From JAOADN01 sp049323795 (GTDB taxonomy: Bacteria > Pseudomonadota > Alphaproteobacteria > Rhodobacterales > Rhodobacteraceae), in contig JBMOOH010000034.1 of assembly GCA_049323795.1 (NCBI GenBank), positions 1 to 64,000 of the forward strand: 64,000 bases of DNA. The letters are read 5' to 3'. The translations under genes were made by a program, and so were the position numbers. Every line of letters starts with the position of its first letter. Position 1 is the stretch's first letter. This document shows positions 31,701-40,358 of the stretch, in pieces. Under the pieces are notes generated by a model, which was not told where the DNA came from, did no database searches, and saw nothing but the letters and a program-made list of their open reading frames with translations.

Positions 31701-32300
31701 TCAGAAGCGGCCCCTCGCGCGGAGGGCTGCCTGGATCGTTCCGTCGTCCATGTAGTCGAGGGCGCCGCCGATCGGCATTCCCTGGGCAAGGCGGGTGACT
31801 GCCGCCCCGCTTCCTTCGAGCGCCTCGGCGATGTAGTGGGCCGTGGTCTGGCCGTCCACCGTGGCATCCAGGGCGAGGATCACCTCGGCAATCCCTTCCG
31901 TCCGCACCCGGTCGGCGAGAGCGGGGATGCGGAGATCCTCGGGGCCCACCGACCCGAGTGCCGACAGGGTGCCGCCGAGAACGTGATAGCGCCCGCGGAA
32001 CGAGGCCCCGCGCTCGATCGCCCAGAGGTCGGCAACGTCCTCGACGACGCAGATCTCCGCCCCCGACCGGCGTTCGTCCCGGCAGACCGCACAGCGGTCG
32101 GACGTGCCGAGGTTTCCGCAGACGACGCATTCCCTGACGCTGGCTGCGACCCTGCCCATCGCCTCGGCAAGCGGGGCCATGACCGGGCCGCGCCGCTTCA
32201 CGAGGAACAGGACGGCACGGCGCGCCGATCGCGGCCCGAGGCCCGGCAGCCGGGACATCATCTCGATGAGCGCCTCGATGTCTCGCGTCTCGTCGGGCAC
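31701..32300 (-). CDS. recR: Recombination mediator RecR
   Basis: 199 aa, full length. RecR works with RecF/RecO to load RecA at single-strand gaps. It has the N-terminal helix-hairpin-helix ALIEMMSRLPGLGPRSARRAVLFLV, a C4 zinc finger with Cys58, Cys61, Cys70 and Cys73 (CVVCGNLGTSDRCAVC), and a TOPRIM domain from about residue 80 (AEICVVEDVADLWAIERG...YHVLGGTLSALGSVGPEDL...EVILALDATVDGQTTAHYIAEAL). It follows ybaB after 10 bases in the conserved dnaX-ybaB-recR cluster. Confidence 0.97.
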   Translation of the reverse strand: MPDETRDIEALIEMMSRLPGLGPRSARRAVLFLVKRRGPVMAPLAEAMGRVAASVRECVVCGNLGTSDRCAVCRDERRSGAEICVVEDVADLWAIERGASFRGRYHVLGGTLSALGSVGPEDLRIPALADRVRTEGIAEVILALDATVDGQTTAHYIAEALEGSGAAVTRLAQGMPIGGALDYMDDGTIQAALRARGRF

Positions 32301-32310
32301 GGCCGGCCTG

Positions 32311-32664
32311 TCAGAAGGGCAGCTTCATGTCGGCGGGCAGGCCCATCGACTGCGCGAGCCGCCCCATCTCTTCCCGGCTTCGCTCGCCGGCACGCTTCTG
32401 CGCATCCTTGATGGCCGCGAGGATCAGATCCTCGACGACCTCCTTCTCGGCCGGGTTGAAGATCGACGGATCGATGGAAAGGGCCCTCAGCTCGCCCTTC
32501 GCGGTGCAGGTGGCCCGGACGAGTCCGGCACCGCTTTCGCCCGTGACGGTCATCTCGTTCAGCTCCTCGGTCAGCTGGGCCATCTTGCCCTGCATCTCCT
32601 GTGCCGCCTTCAGCATCTTCGACATGTCGCCCAGAGCGCCCAGTCCGCCCAGTCCCTTCAGCAT
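32311..32664 (-). CDS. ybaB: YbaB/EbfC-family nucleoid-associated protein
   Basis: 117 aa. The core MSKMLKAAQEMQGKMAQLTEELNEMTVTGESGAGLVRATCTAKGELRALSIDPSIF is the family pattern: a long helix followed by a three-stranded sheet, and the protein dimerises into a tweezer-like DNA-binding form. The N-terminus MLKGLGGLGALGD is glycine-rich as in related alphaproteobacterial proteins. It sits between dnaX (15 bases upstream) and recR, and probably acts in nucleoid structure or recombination. Confidence 0.95.
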   Translation of the reverse strand: MLKGLGGLGALGDMSKMLKAAQEMQGKMAQLTEELNEMTVTGESGAGLVRATCTAKGELRALSIDPSIFNPAEKEVVEDLILAAIKDAQKRAGERSREEMGRLAQSMGLPADMKLPF

Positions 32665-32679
32665 CTCTCGCCAGTCTCC

Positions 32680-34563
32680 TCAGTTGTCCTCGAACGGATC
32701 CCAGTCCTCGGGTTCCAAGCTTCCGTCATCCGTGCCCGGCGACAGGTCGGCGACGTCGGGGCGGCTGGCCGCCACGGCCGCGCCGATCCGGCGGACAGCA
32801 CTGATGCGGGCCCGGGGGAAGGCCTCCAGCACCGTCGCCACAAGGGGATAACCGCGTGCTTCCTGCCGCAAGCCTTCCTCGGACGCCGCCCGCGCCTCGG
32901 AAATCGTGCGGCCGCCGCCGGCGGCCACCACCGACACCCCCCAGCGCTGCCCGGTCCAGAGCTGAAGCCGCTGGCCCAGCATCGAGGCGAGTTCGCGCGG
33001 GGCGTCCGGGGCGGGCTCGAACTCGATCCGGCCAGGGGCATAGGATGCAAGCCGCAGATGGGTCTCCACCTCGAACAGAAGCTTCATGTCGCGCCGGTCG
33101 CGGATCAGGCCGACCACTTCGGCGAAGCTCGGAAAGGCAGCGGCAAGGGCTTCGGCGACGGGGGCCGCCTGCGCCATCGGGCCGCCGGGCAGGGCCTGTC
33201 CCCCCGCAACCATCCGGACGCCGTCCCCTGGCCCGCCCCCCGCGCCGTCCCTGCCGGGGCCTTTCCGGGAAGGCCCGAGGCCCGGGGAACCCGGTCCCGG
33301 GGCAGCGTGTCCCGACGGGACGAATGCGAACGGCCCGTTTCCGCCCGCGCGGGCCCCAGGGGTATCCCCGGCGGGCCCGGCGCGGCCGGGCGAGGCATCG
33401 TGTGGCGTCTCCGAAAGACGCCGCATCAGGGTCTCCGGGTCGGGCAGGTCGGCCACATGGGTCAGCCGGATGACCGCCATTTCCGCCGCCATCATCGCGT
33501 TCGGCGCGACCGATACCTCCTCGATCGCCTTGAGCAGCATCTGCCACATTCGCGACAGCACGCGCAGCGGTATCTGCGACGCCATCGCGGCGCCGCGGCG
33601 CCGTTCGTCGGGCGGAACCGTCGGATCCTCGGCCGCGCCGGGTGTTATCCTGACGACCGAGACCCAGTGCGCCACCTCGGCCAGGTCGCGCAGGATGGCG
33701 AGAGGATCGCCACCGGCCGCGTATTGGGCCGAGAGTTCGGCAAGCGCCGCTGCGGCCTCGCCTCGCAGGATCAGATCGAAGAGGTCCATGATCCGTCCGC
33801 GGTCGGCGAGACCGAGCATCGCCCGGACCTGCTCGACCCCCGCCGACCCGGCACCGTGCGCGATCGCCTGATCGAGGAGCGACAGCGCATCGCGGACCGA
33901 GCCCTCGGCAGCCCGGACGATCAGCGCCAGCGCATCGGGCGCGACCTCGGCACCCTCGGCCGCAAGGATCGCCCGGAGGTGGGCCGACAGGGCCTCGGGC
34001 TCGATCCGGCGCAGGTCGAACCGCTGGCAGCGCGACAGGATCGTGACCGGAACCTTGCGGATTTCGGTGGTGGCGAAGATGAACTTCACATGCTCGGGCG
34101 GTTCCTCGAGTGTCTTGAGAAGCGCGTTGAAGGCGCCGGGCGACAGCATGTGCACTTCGTCGAAGATGATGACCTTGAAGCGCGCCTCGGTCGGACGGTA
34201 GGGCAGCGACGCGAGAATCTCCCGCATCTTGTCCACCTGCGTGTTGGATGCCGCATCGTATTCCACCACGTCGATGCTGCGGCCCTCGGCAATCGCCCGG
34301 CAGGACGGGCAGAGGCCGCAGGGGTCGATCGACATCGCGCCCCGCCCGTCCGGCCCGATGCAGTTGAGCCCCTTGGCAACGATCCGCGCCGTGGTGGTCT
34401 TGCCGACCCCGCGCACCCCGGTGAGCATGAAGGCATGGGCCACCCGCTCGGCGGCGAACGCGTTCCTGAGGGTTCGCACCATGACGTCCTGGCCGATCAG
34501 GTCGGCAAAGGTCTGCGGCCGGTATTTGCGGGCCAGAACCTGATAGGCGGCGGCGTCGGTCAT
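32680..34563 (-). CDS. dnaX: DNA polymerase III subunits gamma/tau
   Basis: 627 aa from ATG 34563 (MTDAAAYQVLARKYRPQTFADLIGQDVMVRTL); an ATG 30 bases upstream is not conserved. It is the clamp-loader ATPase. The AAA+ core has Walker A GVRGVGKTT (about 49-57), zinc-binding Cys68, Cys82, Cys85 and Cys88 (LNC...PCGLCPSC), Walker B/DExx in VIIFDEVHML (133-140) and sensor 1 FIFATTEIRKVPVTILSRC. Domain III spans about 240-365. A Pro/Gly-rich linker (about 385-465) leads to the tau C-terminal domain that binds the polymerase alpha subunit. Programmed frameshifting to gamma was not evident. The 4.5S RNA gene lies upstream. Confidence 0.96.
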   Translation of the reverse strand: MTDAAAYQVLARKYRPQTFADLIGQDVMVRTLRNAFAAERVAHAFMLTGVRGVGKTTTARIVAKGLNCIGPDGRGAMSIDPCGLCPSCRAIAEGRSIDVVEYDAASNTQVDKMREILASLPYRPTEARFKVIIFDEVHMLSPGAFNALLKTLEEPPEHVKFIFATTEIRKVPVTILSRCQRFDLRRIEPEALSAHLRAILAAEGAEVAPDALALIVRAAEGSVRDALSLLDQAIAHGAGSAGVEQVRAMLGLADRGRIMDLFDLILRGEAAAALAELSAQYAAGGDPLAILRDLAEVAHWVSVVRITPGAAEDPTVPPDERRRGAAMASQIPLRVLSRMWQMLLKAIEEVSVAPNAMMAAEMAVIRLTHVADLPDPETLMRRLSETPHDASPGRAGPAGDTPGARAGGNGPFAFVPSGHAAPGPGSPGLGPSRKGPGRDGAGGGPGDGVRMVAGGQALPGGPMAQAAPVAEALAAAFPSFAEVVGLIRDRRDMKLLFEVETHLRLASYAPGRIEFEPAPDAPRELASMLGQRLQLWTGQRWGVSVVAAGGGRTISEARAASEEGLRQEARGYPLVATVLEAFPRARISAVRRIGAAVAASRPDVADLSPGTDDGSLEPEDWDPFEDN

Positions 34564-34660
34564 GGGCGGGGACGGTCCTTTCGGCACCATCAATCTATGG
34601 GGTGCGGACGGGCTTCACAACCGCCACCTCCAGATGCCTTCCGAATGCCCGGGACGGGGT

Positions 34661-34754
34661 GAGAGGCTGGACAACGACCCATGCGGATCCCGTTGCGGCT
34701 GCTTCCTTCCGGACCTGACCGGGTTGGCGGGGCGCCTGCCCGTGCCAGCCTCTC
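34661..34754 (-). ncRNA. ffs: 4.5S RNA of the signal recognition particle
   Basis: On the minus strand the conserved SRP Alu-free hairpin tip reads GGTCAGGTCCGGAAGGAAGCAGCC: the internal-loop sequence and GGAA tetraloop that bind Ffh. The ends pair as GAGAGGCTGG/CCAGCCTCTC, giving a hairpin of about 94 nt, the size expected for small bacterial SRP RNA. It lies between dnaX and a hypothetical gene, its usual neighbourhood in this family, and a good promoter precedes it. Confidence 0.95.
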
Positions 34755-34762
34755 AAGGGGTC

Positions 34763-34791
34763 GAGATAGGCGCTCGGGCACCGGTTGGCAA
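34763..34791 (-). promoter_or_regulatory. ffs: Promoter of ffs
   Basis: On the minus strand TTGCCA (34791-34786) and TATCTC (34768-34763) are 17 bases apart, with the RNA 5' end 9 bases past the -10 box. Confidence 0.75.
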
Positions 34792-34809
34792 GCGCGGCGG
34801 GCGATTGCC

Positions 34810-35172
34810 CTAGCCACCCGCGATGCCCGCGATGCCCGCGTCGCACCAGAAGCGTCCGAAAGCGCCGAGGCAGCTTCCCCGGCGGTTCAGCCCCTCGAAC
34901 TCCACCCGCGTGGTGAAGACCCCCCGGGTGACGCGGACAGTCATGGCCTCGCGCAGAAGCCGCACGCAGTCGTCCGGCCGCAGCTTGCAGCCGACAAGCG
35001 CCAGGGTGCCGACGGCAGTGCCGCCCGTCGCCCCGACCTCGGCCGCGGCGATCCTGTCCCGCAGGGCCCGCTCCACCATGACGTCGAAGTCGGCCCCGGT
35101 CGGGCGCGTCATCACCGCAGCCGCGGCAAGGACCGCGGCAAGGACCAGGAGGACTCCGACGATCGTCCGCAC
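34810..35172 (-). CDS. Small exported or membrane-anchored protein of unknown function
   Basis: 120 aa from GTG 35172. A single N-terminal hydrophobic helix (RTIVGVLLVLAAVLAAAAVM) is followed by a soluble domain of about 95 residues with four cysteines (LALVGCKLRPDDCVRLL; SCLGAFGRFWCDAG), likely two disulfides in the periplasm. The body reads TRPTGADFDVMVERALRDRIAAAEVG, then VRVTRGVFTTRVEFEGLNRRGSCLGAFGRFWCD. It resembles DUF4359-type small exported proteins in layout, but I cannot assign it. It is transcribed toward ffs and ends 19 bases from the ffs -35 box. Confidence 0.6.
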   Translation of the reverse strand: MRTIVGVLLVLAAVLAAAAVMTRPTGADFDVMVERALRDRIAAAEVGATGGTAVGTLALVGCKLRPDDCVRLLREAMTVRVTRGVFTTRVEFEGLNRRGSCLGAFGRFWCDAGIAGIAGG

Positions 35173-35349
35173 CGCCACCACCCGCCGCACCCCTTCGACA
35201 CGGCCAGTCTGGCAGGCCGGGGGCCCGGCCACAAGCAGGGCCGGAACGGTCCGCTGGCGCGCGGCGGAAACCGGCGCTAGCGTCAGGGGCGCCACCCCAC
35301 CCTCGCGGAGGCCCCCGCCTCGCTCAGCCCTGATCGAAAGGCGCCCCGG

Positions 35350-36741
35350 ATGCCGCATCGCCTCGACCGCCTCGACTGGCCGGACTTCGGCGCGCCTGAC
35401 GTTCCCGCGCCGGTCTCCGAATCCCGGATGCGGCACCGGCTCTTCGCCCTGCGCGACGCGGTCCGGGCGGCGGATCTCGACTGCCTCGTGATCTACGGCG
35501 ACCGCGAACACGCCGCGAACATTCACTGGGCGACCGGCTTCGATCCGAGGTTCGAGGAGGCGCTCCTGATCCTTCCGTCCGAGGGCCGCCCGGTCCTGGC
35601 GGCCGGCAACGAGTGCCTGCCCTACACGCGCCTCGCCCCGCTGGTCGCGGCGGGCGAGATCGACGTCGCCCACTGCCCCGGCCTTTCGCTGATCTCGCAG
35701 CCGCGCGACGTCGGCGAGCGGATCGACGCCGTCCTGCGGCGGCATGTCCCTGCCGGAGCGCGCGTCGGAACCGCCGGGTGGAAATACTGGGAACCGGGCG
35801 AGGTCGATGACCCTGCCCACGCCGTCGAGATACCGGCGCTGCTCGCCGATGTCCTGCGCGGCCGGGCGCGCGGCGGCGTGGTGCGCAACGCGACCGACCT
35901 GCTGATGCATCCGGGTTACGGGCTTCGGTCGGTGGTCGCCGCGGACGACATCGCGAGGCTCGAATTCGCCAACGCGATGGCGGCGCGGGCCGTCCGCCGC
36001 ATCCTGTCTTCCCTGCGCGTCGGGATGACCGACTTCGAGGCGGTCGAAGCAGGCCGGGTCGGTGGCTTGCCGCTTGGCTGCCACGTCACCTTCGCGACCG
36101 GGGCGATGGCGGCGCAGGGGCTGAGCGGTCCTTCCGGACAGCGCATCGCCCTGGGCAATCCCCTGTCGTTCAACATCTGCCACTGGGGGGCGAACGTCTG
36201 CCGTTCGGGCTGGCTGGCGCGGGACGAGGCCGACCTTCCGTCTGCCGCGCGCGGCTATGTGGCGTCTTTCGCCGGCCCCTATGTCGAGGCGATGTCGCTC
36301 TGGCTCTCGATGATGCGGCCCGGGGTGTCCGGGGGCGATGTCTGGGCGGCGATGGCGTCTGCGCTGCCCCGCGGGATCTTCGGGGTGACGCTGAATCCCG
36401 GCCACCTGATCGGGCTTGACGAATGGATCTCTTCCCCGATCTTCGAGGGATCGACGCTGCCGCTGCGATCCGGCATGGCGATGCAGTGCGACATCATTCC
36501 GGCGCACCCCGTCTTCGGGTCGGTCCGCATGGAGGACGGCTATGTCATCGCCGGCCCCGCGCTGCGGGCCGATCTGCACGACCGCTTCCCGGACGTCGCC
36601 GGACGGTGCGCCGCCCGCCGTTCGTTCATGCGCGAACGTCTGGGATTCGACGTGCCGGAATGCCTGCTGCCCCTCGCCGACACCTGCGGGATCGTGCCGC
36701 CCTTCCTGCTGGCGCCGGACCGCGTCGTCCTGCCCGCCTGA
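35350..36741 (+). CDS. M24 (creatinase/prolidase-fold) family protein, metal site atypical
   Basis: 463 aa. The N-terminal creatinase domain (about 27-170: RMRHRLFALRDAVRAADLDCLVIYGDREHAANIHWATGF...) precedes the pita-bread M24 domain (about 200-420). The block that normally holds the two aspartate ligands reads GNPLSFNICHWGANVCRSGWLAR, with no aspartates; the later positions keep NPGHLIGLDEW (His) and VRMEDGYVI (Glu). So a di-metal aminopeptidase or prolidase is unlikely, and a creatinase-like, metal-independent hydrolase or ectoine-degradation-type amidohydrolase is more plausible. The substrate is unknown. It stands alone, convergent on the cpdB-like gene 17 bases away. Confidence 0.8.
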   Translation: MPHRLDRLDWPDFGAPDVPAPVSESRMRHRLFALRDAVRAADLDCLVIYGDREHAANIHWATGFDPRFEEALLILPSEGRPVLAAGNECLPYTRLAPLVAAGEIDVAHCPGLSLISQPRDVGERIDAVLRRHVPAGARVGTAGWKYWEPGEVDDPAHAVEIPALLADVLRGRARGGVVRNATDLLMHPGYGLRSVVAADDIARLEFANAMAARAVRRILSSLRVGMTDFEAVEAGRVGGLPLGCHVTFATGAMAAQGLSGPSGQRIALGNPLSFNICHWGANVCRSGWLARDEADLPSAARGYVASFAGPYVEAMSLWLSMMRPGVSGGDVWAAMASALPRGIFGVTLNPGHLIGLDEWISSPIFEGSTLPLRSGMAMQCDIIPAHPVFGSVRMEDGYVIAGPALRADLHDRFPDVAGRCAARRSFMRERLGFDVPECLLPLADTCGIVPPFLLAPDRVVLPA

Positions 36742-36758
36742 CGCCGTCCGGCTTTCCC

Positions 36759-38651
36759 TCAGAGTGCCAGGCGGAACAGGTGGAACCCTTCCGCCGTGCT
36801 GCCGAAGGGCGTCGCCCCCGCCGGCGCGTCGGGGGCGTCGAGGAATGCCCTGGCACGCGGGCCCGAGGGGAAGACCACCGTGGTGCCGGGCATCGGGACG
36901 AACCGCCAGGTCCCTGGCCGTCCCGGCGCGATCCGGCCCTTGTGCTCGACGTAGCGCCGCAGGATTTCCCTGTTCGTCTCGGGGCCATCGAGGATCAGCC
37001 GCGGGATCCGGGTCGGCCCGGCTGCCGGCGGCGCGACGCCGAGCGAGACCGCGCGATGGCTGTTCGTGACGGCCACGAAACGGTCGTCGGGGTGGACGCG
37101 GCGCCCGTCGCGGCAAAGCTCGACGATGCGCGATGCGCCCGGCGGATCCCGCGCCGGGTCGCGCGCCGGGCGCGACAGATCGATGGCGTAGCTCAGTCCG
37201 TCGAGAACGTCGAAGCAATAGCCCGGGGTCCGCCAGTCGAAGAGCCTCTGCGCCGGCACTCCCGGCTCGACGGGATTGAAGACGGCTGCCGAACGGTCGA
37301 GCCAGTCACGCACCTCCGCACCGGACAGCTCGACCAGGACGACGGTGTTGAGGAAGGGATAGAGGTCGGCAATGTGCCGCAGTTCGATCTCCGGGCCCTC
37401 GACCTCGGTGTAGTTCTCCGGGCCGCCGAGGCCGCCGGCCCTGAAGGGCGACACCGCCGACAGGATCGGGACGCCCGCAAACCCGCTCCGCGCCAGAACC
37501 CCCTCTGCGTGCCAGATCTGTGCCTCGGACACGAGCCGGAGCGCTGCGCTTTCGTGCACGAGGCTGAAATACGTGTGCAGCCGGCAGTCGGTCCGGCCCA
37601 CCCGCGTTCCGCTATGGGCCAGCGTCCGCGCGTGCGCGGCCGCGGCGAGGCGGGTGACCGCGTTGTCCTCGGGCACGGTCCGGGCCACGGCCCCGCGAGC
37701 GGTCCGCTGGTGGACGGCCCGCACCTCGACCCGGTGGCCCCTGACCGTCCAGCCCCGGCGGCGCCTTTCGAGCAGCAGGTCAAGAACCGCAAGATGCGAG
37801 CCGCCATATCCGGGCATCGCCGCAGGCTTGCCCGCGATCGTCCCCGAGCGGCCATCGACCTCTTGCAGCGGCACGGGAACGGTTTCGGGAAACACCCGGT
37901 GCGTATGGCCGAGGATGAGCGCGTCGATCCCCGCGATCCGCGCCAGCGGGACCGCGGCATTCTCTCCGTCGTGGCGGTCGCCGGTCCCGGCGATGCCGGT
38001 ATGGGCGAGGGCCACGACGACATCGGCGCCCTCGTCCCGCAGCGCCCGCACGTGCTCTTCGGCGGCGGCGACCATGTCGCGGACTGCGGCGCGGCTGGCG
38101 AAATGCCTGCGGTCCCAGTCGGCGGTCTGCGGCGGAACAAGGCCGACCACCCCGACGCTGATCTCTGCGGGCCGTCCCGCGGTATCGCTGAACAGGCGTT
38201 TCAGGATCACCCGCGGACGGAACAGCGGCACGCCTTCCGCATCGGCGCCCCCCGGCGCCGCGACCACGTTCGATGCGACGACCGGAAAGGACGCCGCTGC
38301 GTAGACATCGAGCGCAAAATCGATCCCGAAGTCGAAGTCGTGGTTGCCGAGCGTCGCGGCATCGTAGCCGAGCAGGTCCATCGCGGCGATCATCGGGTGC
38401 CGCCCGCAGGGGGGGGCGGACGCCGCAAGCTCGCCGAGGAGCGAGCCCTGGATCGTGTCGCCGTTGTCGAAGAGCAGGACATTGGCCGCCTCGGCCCGCG
38501 CCGCGCGGATCAGGCTGGCTGTGCGCGCCAGCCCGAAGCCGTCGGCGCGGCGGCCGGCGGAATAGTCGTAGGCCATGAGGTGGGCGTGCAGGTCGCTCGT
38601 CGCGAGCAGCCGCAACTCGACGCAATCCCTGACATCACCCGGGGATCCCAC
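36759..38651 (-). CDS. CpdB-like 2',3'-cyclic-nucleotide phosphodiesterase / 5'-nucleotidase family
   Basis: 630 aa from GTG 38651 with GAGG 8-11 bases upstream; the longer frame to ATG 38816 includes a strong hairpin and looks non-coding. The metallophosphoesterase half has LLATSDLHAHL (D20, H22), FDNGDTIQGS (D65), TLGNHDFDFG (103-109), ALAHTGIAG and LILGHTHRVFP; the C-terminal nucleotide-recognition domain includes EIELRHIADLYPFLNTVVLVELSGAEVRDWLDRSAAVFN and WRTPGYCFDVLDGLSYAIDLSRPA. CpdB enzymes act in the periplasm to scavenge nucleotides. No clear signal peptide follows the chosen start, so either the start is further upstream or export is unusual. Confidence 0.85.
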   Translation of the reverse strand: MGSPGDVRDCVELRLLATSDLHAHLMAYDYSAGRRADGFGLARTASLIRAARAEAANVLLFDNGDTIQGSLLGELAASAPPCGRHPMIAAMDLLGYDAATLGNHDFDFGIDFALDVYAAASFPVVASNVVAAPGGADAEGVPLFRPRVILKRLFSDTAGRPAEISVGVVGLVPPQTADWDRRHFASRAAVRDMVAAAEEHVRALRDEGADVVVALAHTGIAGTGDRHDGENAAVPLARIAGIDALILGHTHRVFPETVPVPLQEVDGRSGTIAGKPAAMPGYGGSHLAVLDLLLERRRRGWTVRGHRVEVRAVHQRTARGAVARTVPEDNAVTRLAAAAHARTLAHSGTRVGRTDCRLHTYFSLVHESAALRLVSEAQIWHAEGVLARSGFAGVPILSAVSPFRAGGLGGPENYTEVEGPEIELRHIADLYPFLNTVVLVELSGAEVRDWLDRSAAVFNPVEPGVPAQRLFDWRTPGYCFDVLDGLSYAIDLSRPARDPARDPPGASRIVELCRDGRRVHPDDRFVAVTNSHRAVSLGVAPPAAGPTRIPRLILDGPETNREILRRYVEHKGRIAPGRPGTWRFVPMPGTTVVFPSGPRARAFLDAPDAPAGATPFGSTAEGFHLFRLAL

Positions 38652-38674
38652 CCTAGACCTCGACGACCCTGTCC

Positions 38675-38701
38675 GGGCCGGTCCCCGAAGGGGTCCGGCC
38701 C
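38675..38701 (-). promoter_or_regulatory. Very stable hairpin in the cpdB-like gene's 5' leader
   Basis: GGGCCGGTCCCC (38675-38686) pairs with GGGGTCCGGCCC (38690-38701) with one mismatch; on the minus strand the tip is a CUUCGG-type loop. It lies 24 bases ahead of the GTG start. It could insulate the gene, end upstream transcripts, or hinder initiation. Confidence 0.45.
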
Positions 38702-38908
38702 TTGTTCCCAAACTGGCGATAGGGCAAATGCGCCCGATCCCGCCTCCCCGGATGGCAACGTAGCGCTGCGGCGGGGGTGACGCCACCGTCAGGTGGAAAC
38801 CAGTCGCATAATGCAACCAAAGGTTGATCTGCGCCGATGTTTGCCGTCGGGTTGCGGCCTTGTCGGGGCCGTGGCAGGTAGTGCCGCGGGGGCTGGGGGG
38901 CTGGTGCG

Positions 38909-39865
38909 ATGGATATTGCCGAGACCGTCACGTTCGGAGGGGGAGGTCTCGACCGCACGGCCGCGCTTCGGACCGCGGCCGATGCAGGGCGTCTGCTCGT
39001 CCGGCCCGGCGCGCGGGTTCTTCCCCTCTGGCGGGGCAGGCCGATGCTGTCGGACGAGGGCCTTGGCCTTGTGCCGCCCGGTCATCCCGGTCTGTCCGGC
39101 CGGTCGCAGGATTTCCTTCTGATCGGTATCGACAACCACGGCCCCTGCTTTGCCGCCGACCTGTCGGACTGGGTCCCGGACCCCGGTCAGGACCCGCCCG
39201 GCGGGGGCTTCCACGACACCGCCGAACAGCGGCATCCCAAGTTCGGCGAACCGTTCCACTTCGCCGAACTCCGCATGGTGATGACCCGGCTGGACCCCGT
39301 CTCGGCCGAGATCGCCGTCATCGCCAAGGCACTGGCTGGCTGGCATGATACGCACGGTTTCTGCGCCGCCTGCGGCGCGGCGACCGACATGGCCGCGGCG
39401 GGCTGGCAGCGGCTCTGCCCGTCCTGCGGCCGCACGCATTTTCCGCGCACCGACCCGGTCGTCATCATGCTGGTGACGCATGGCAACCGGGTGCTCCTCG
39501 GCCGTTCGCCGGGCTGGCCCGGGGGGATGTATTCGCTCCTTGCAGGATTCATGGAACCCGGCGAGACGATCGAGGCCGCGGTCCGCCGCGAAGTCCTCGA
39601 GGAGGCGGGGATCCGCGTCGGTGCCGTCTCGTATCTGGCAAGCCAGCCCTGGCCCTATCCCTCGTCACTGATGATCGGCTGCCGCGGGATGGCGCTTTCG
39701 GACCGGATCACGCCCGACCCCACCGAGATCGAGGACGCGCGCTGGGTCACGCGCGAGGAGATGTCCGCGATCATGGCCGGGGCGCATCCCGGGATCCGCG
39801 CACCCCGCAAGGGCGCCATCGCCGCATTCCTTCTGGCCAACTGGGTTGCGAACCGCATCGAGTGA
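38909..39865 (+). CDS. nudC: NAD(+)/NADH diphosphatase (NADH pyrophosphatase)
   Basis: 318 aa. NudC hydrolyses NAD(H) to NMN(H) and AMP and removes NAD caps from RNA. The C4 zinc ribbon has Cys152, Cys155, Cys170 and Cys173 (HGFCAACGAATDM...LCPSCGRTHFPRTDPVVIM); the Nudix box GFMEPGETIEAAVRREVLEEAGI is at 213-235 and the NudC-specific SQPWPYPSSLM at 245-255. The N-terminal domain (1-120) is divergent, as usual. The start is ATG 38909. It is followed 31 bases later by the SRPBCC gene in the same direction. Confidence 0.94.
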   Translation: MDIAETVTFGGGGLDRTAALRTAADAGRLLVRPGARVLPLWRGRPMLSDEGLGLVPPGHPGLSGRSQDFLLIGIDNHGPCFAADLSDWVPDPGQDPPGGGFHDTAEQRHPKFGEPFHFAELRMVMTRLDPVSAEIAVIAKALAGWHDTHGFCAACGAATDMAAAGWQRLCPSCGRTHFPRTDPVVIMLVTHGNRVLLGRSPGWPGGMYSLLAGFMEPGETIEAAVRREVLEEAGIRVGAVSYLASQPWPYPSSLMIGCRGMALSDRITPDPTEIEDARWVTREEMSAIMAGAHPGIRAPRKGAIAAFLLANWVANRIE

Positions 39866-39896
39866 CGCGAAGGTCGCCGGAAGGGAGCAGTCGGGG

Positions 39897-40358
39897 ATGA
39901 AGTTCACCCTGAAGGAGGATGTCGCCCTTCCGGCAGGTGCGGTTTATGCGGCCGTCACCGACTTCGGGTCCTTCGAGCGCGCCGCTGCCCGGCATGGCGC
40001 CCGCGTCGTCCGCACCCGGCCCGACGGTCCGTCGGGCGGGCCGGCCTGGAGCGTGTGGTTCCGGTATCGCAGGCGCGAGCGGCGCATCGTGCTGTCGGTC
40101 GAAAGGGCCGACCCGCCGGGGGGCCTGTGGCTGGCGGGAAGCTCGCCGAACATCGAGCTTGCCGTCGAAGTCCGGGTGCTGGCGCTGTCGCGCGACCGCT
40201 CGCGGCTGTCGCTCGGCATCGAGGTAAGGCCGAAGACGCTTTCGGCGCGGTTCCTGATCCAGTCGGCCAGGCTGGCCAGAGGCAGGATCGAACGGCGGCT
40301 TGCCGCGCGCCTCGCCGCCTTCGCGCGCGGCTGCGAACGCGGCCCGTTGCAGCGGTGA
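39897..40358 (+). CDS. SRPBCC (START-like) lipid/ligand-binding family protein
   Basis: 153 aa from ATG 39897 with AAGGGAG upstream. MKFTLKEDVALPAGAVYAAVTDFGSFERAAARHGARVVRT is the first strand and helices of a START/SRPBCC fold; SVWFRYRRRERRIVLSVERADPPGGLWLAGSSPNIELAVEVRVLALSRDRSRLSLGIEVRPKTLSARFLIQSARLARG supplies the antiparallel sheet and long C-terminal helix. Such proteins bind hydrophobic ligands in a central cavity. It probably shares a transcript with nudC. Its stop abuts the prephenate dehydratase stop within the palindrome TGATCA. Confidence 0.8.
   Translation: MKFTLKEDVALPAGAVYAAVTDFGSFERAAARHGARVVRTRPDGPSGGPAWSVWFRYRRRERRIVLSVERADPPGGLWLAGSSPNIELAVEVRVLALSRDRSRLSLGIEVRPKTLSARFLIQSARLARGRIERRLAARLAAFARGCERGPLQR

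Noticed and set aside
32726..33547. A 273-codon minus-strand frame within dnaX
   Set aside because: It is a shifted frame over the Pro/Gly-rich linker of DnaX and has no start site or family match; not evidence for the gamma frameshift product.
34800..37218. A long minus-strand frame spanning the M24-family gene
   Set aside because: Only its last 121 codons (34810-35172) look coding; the rest is the antisense shadow of the plus-strand M24 gene.
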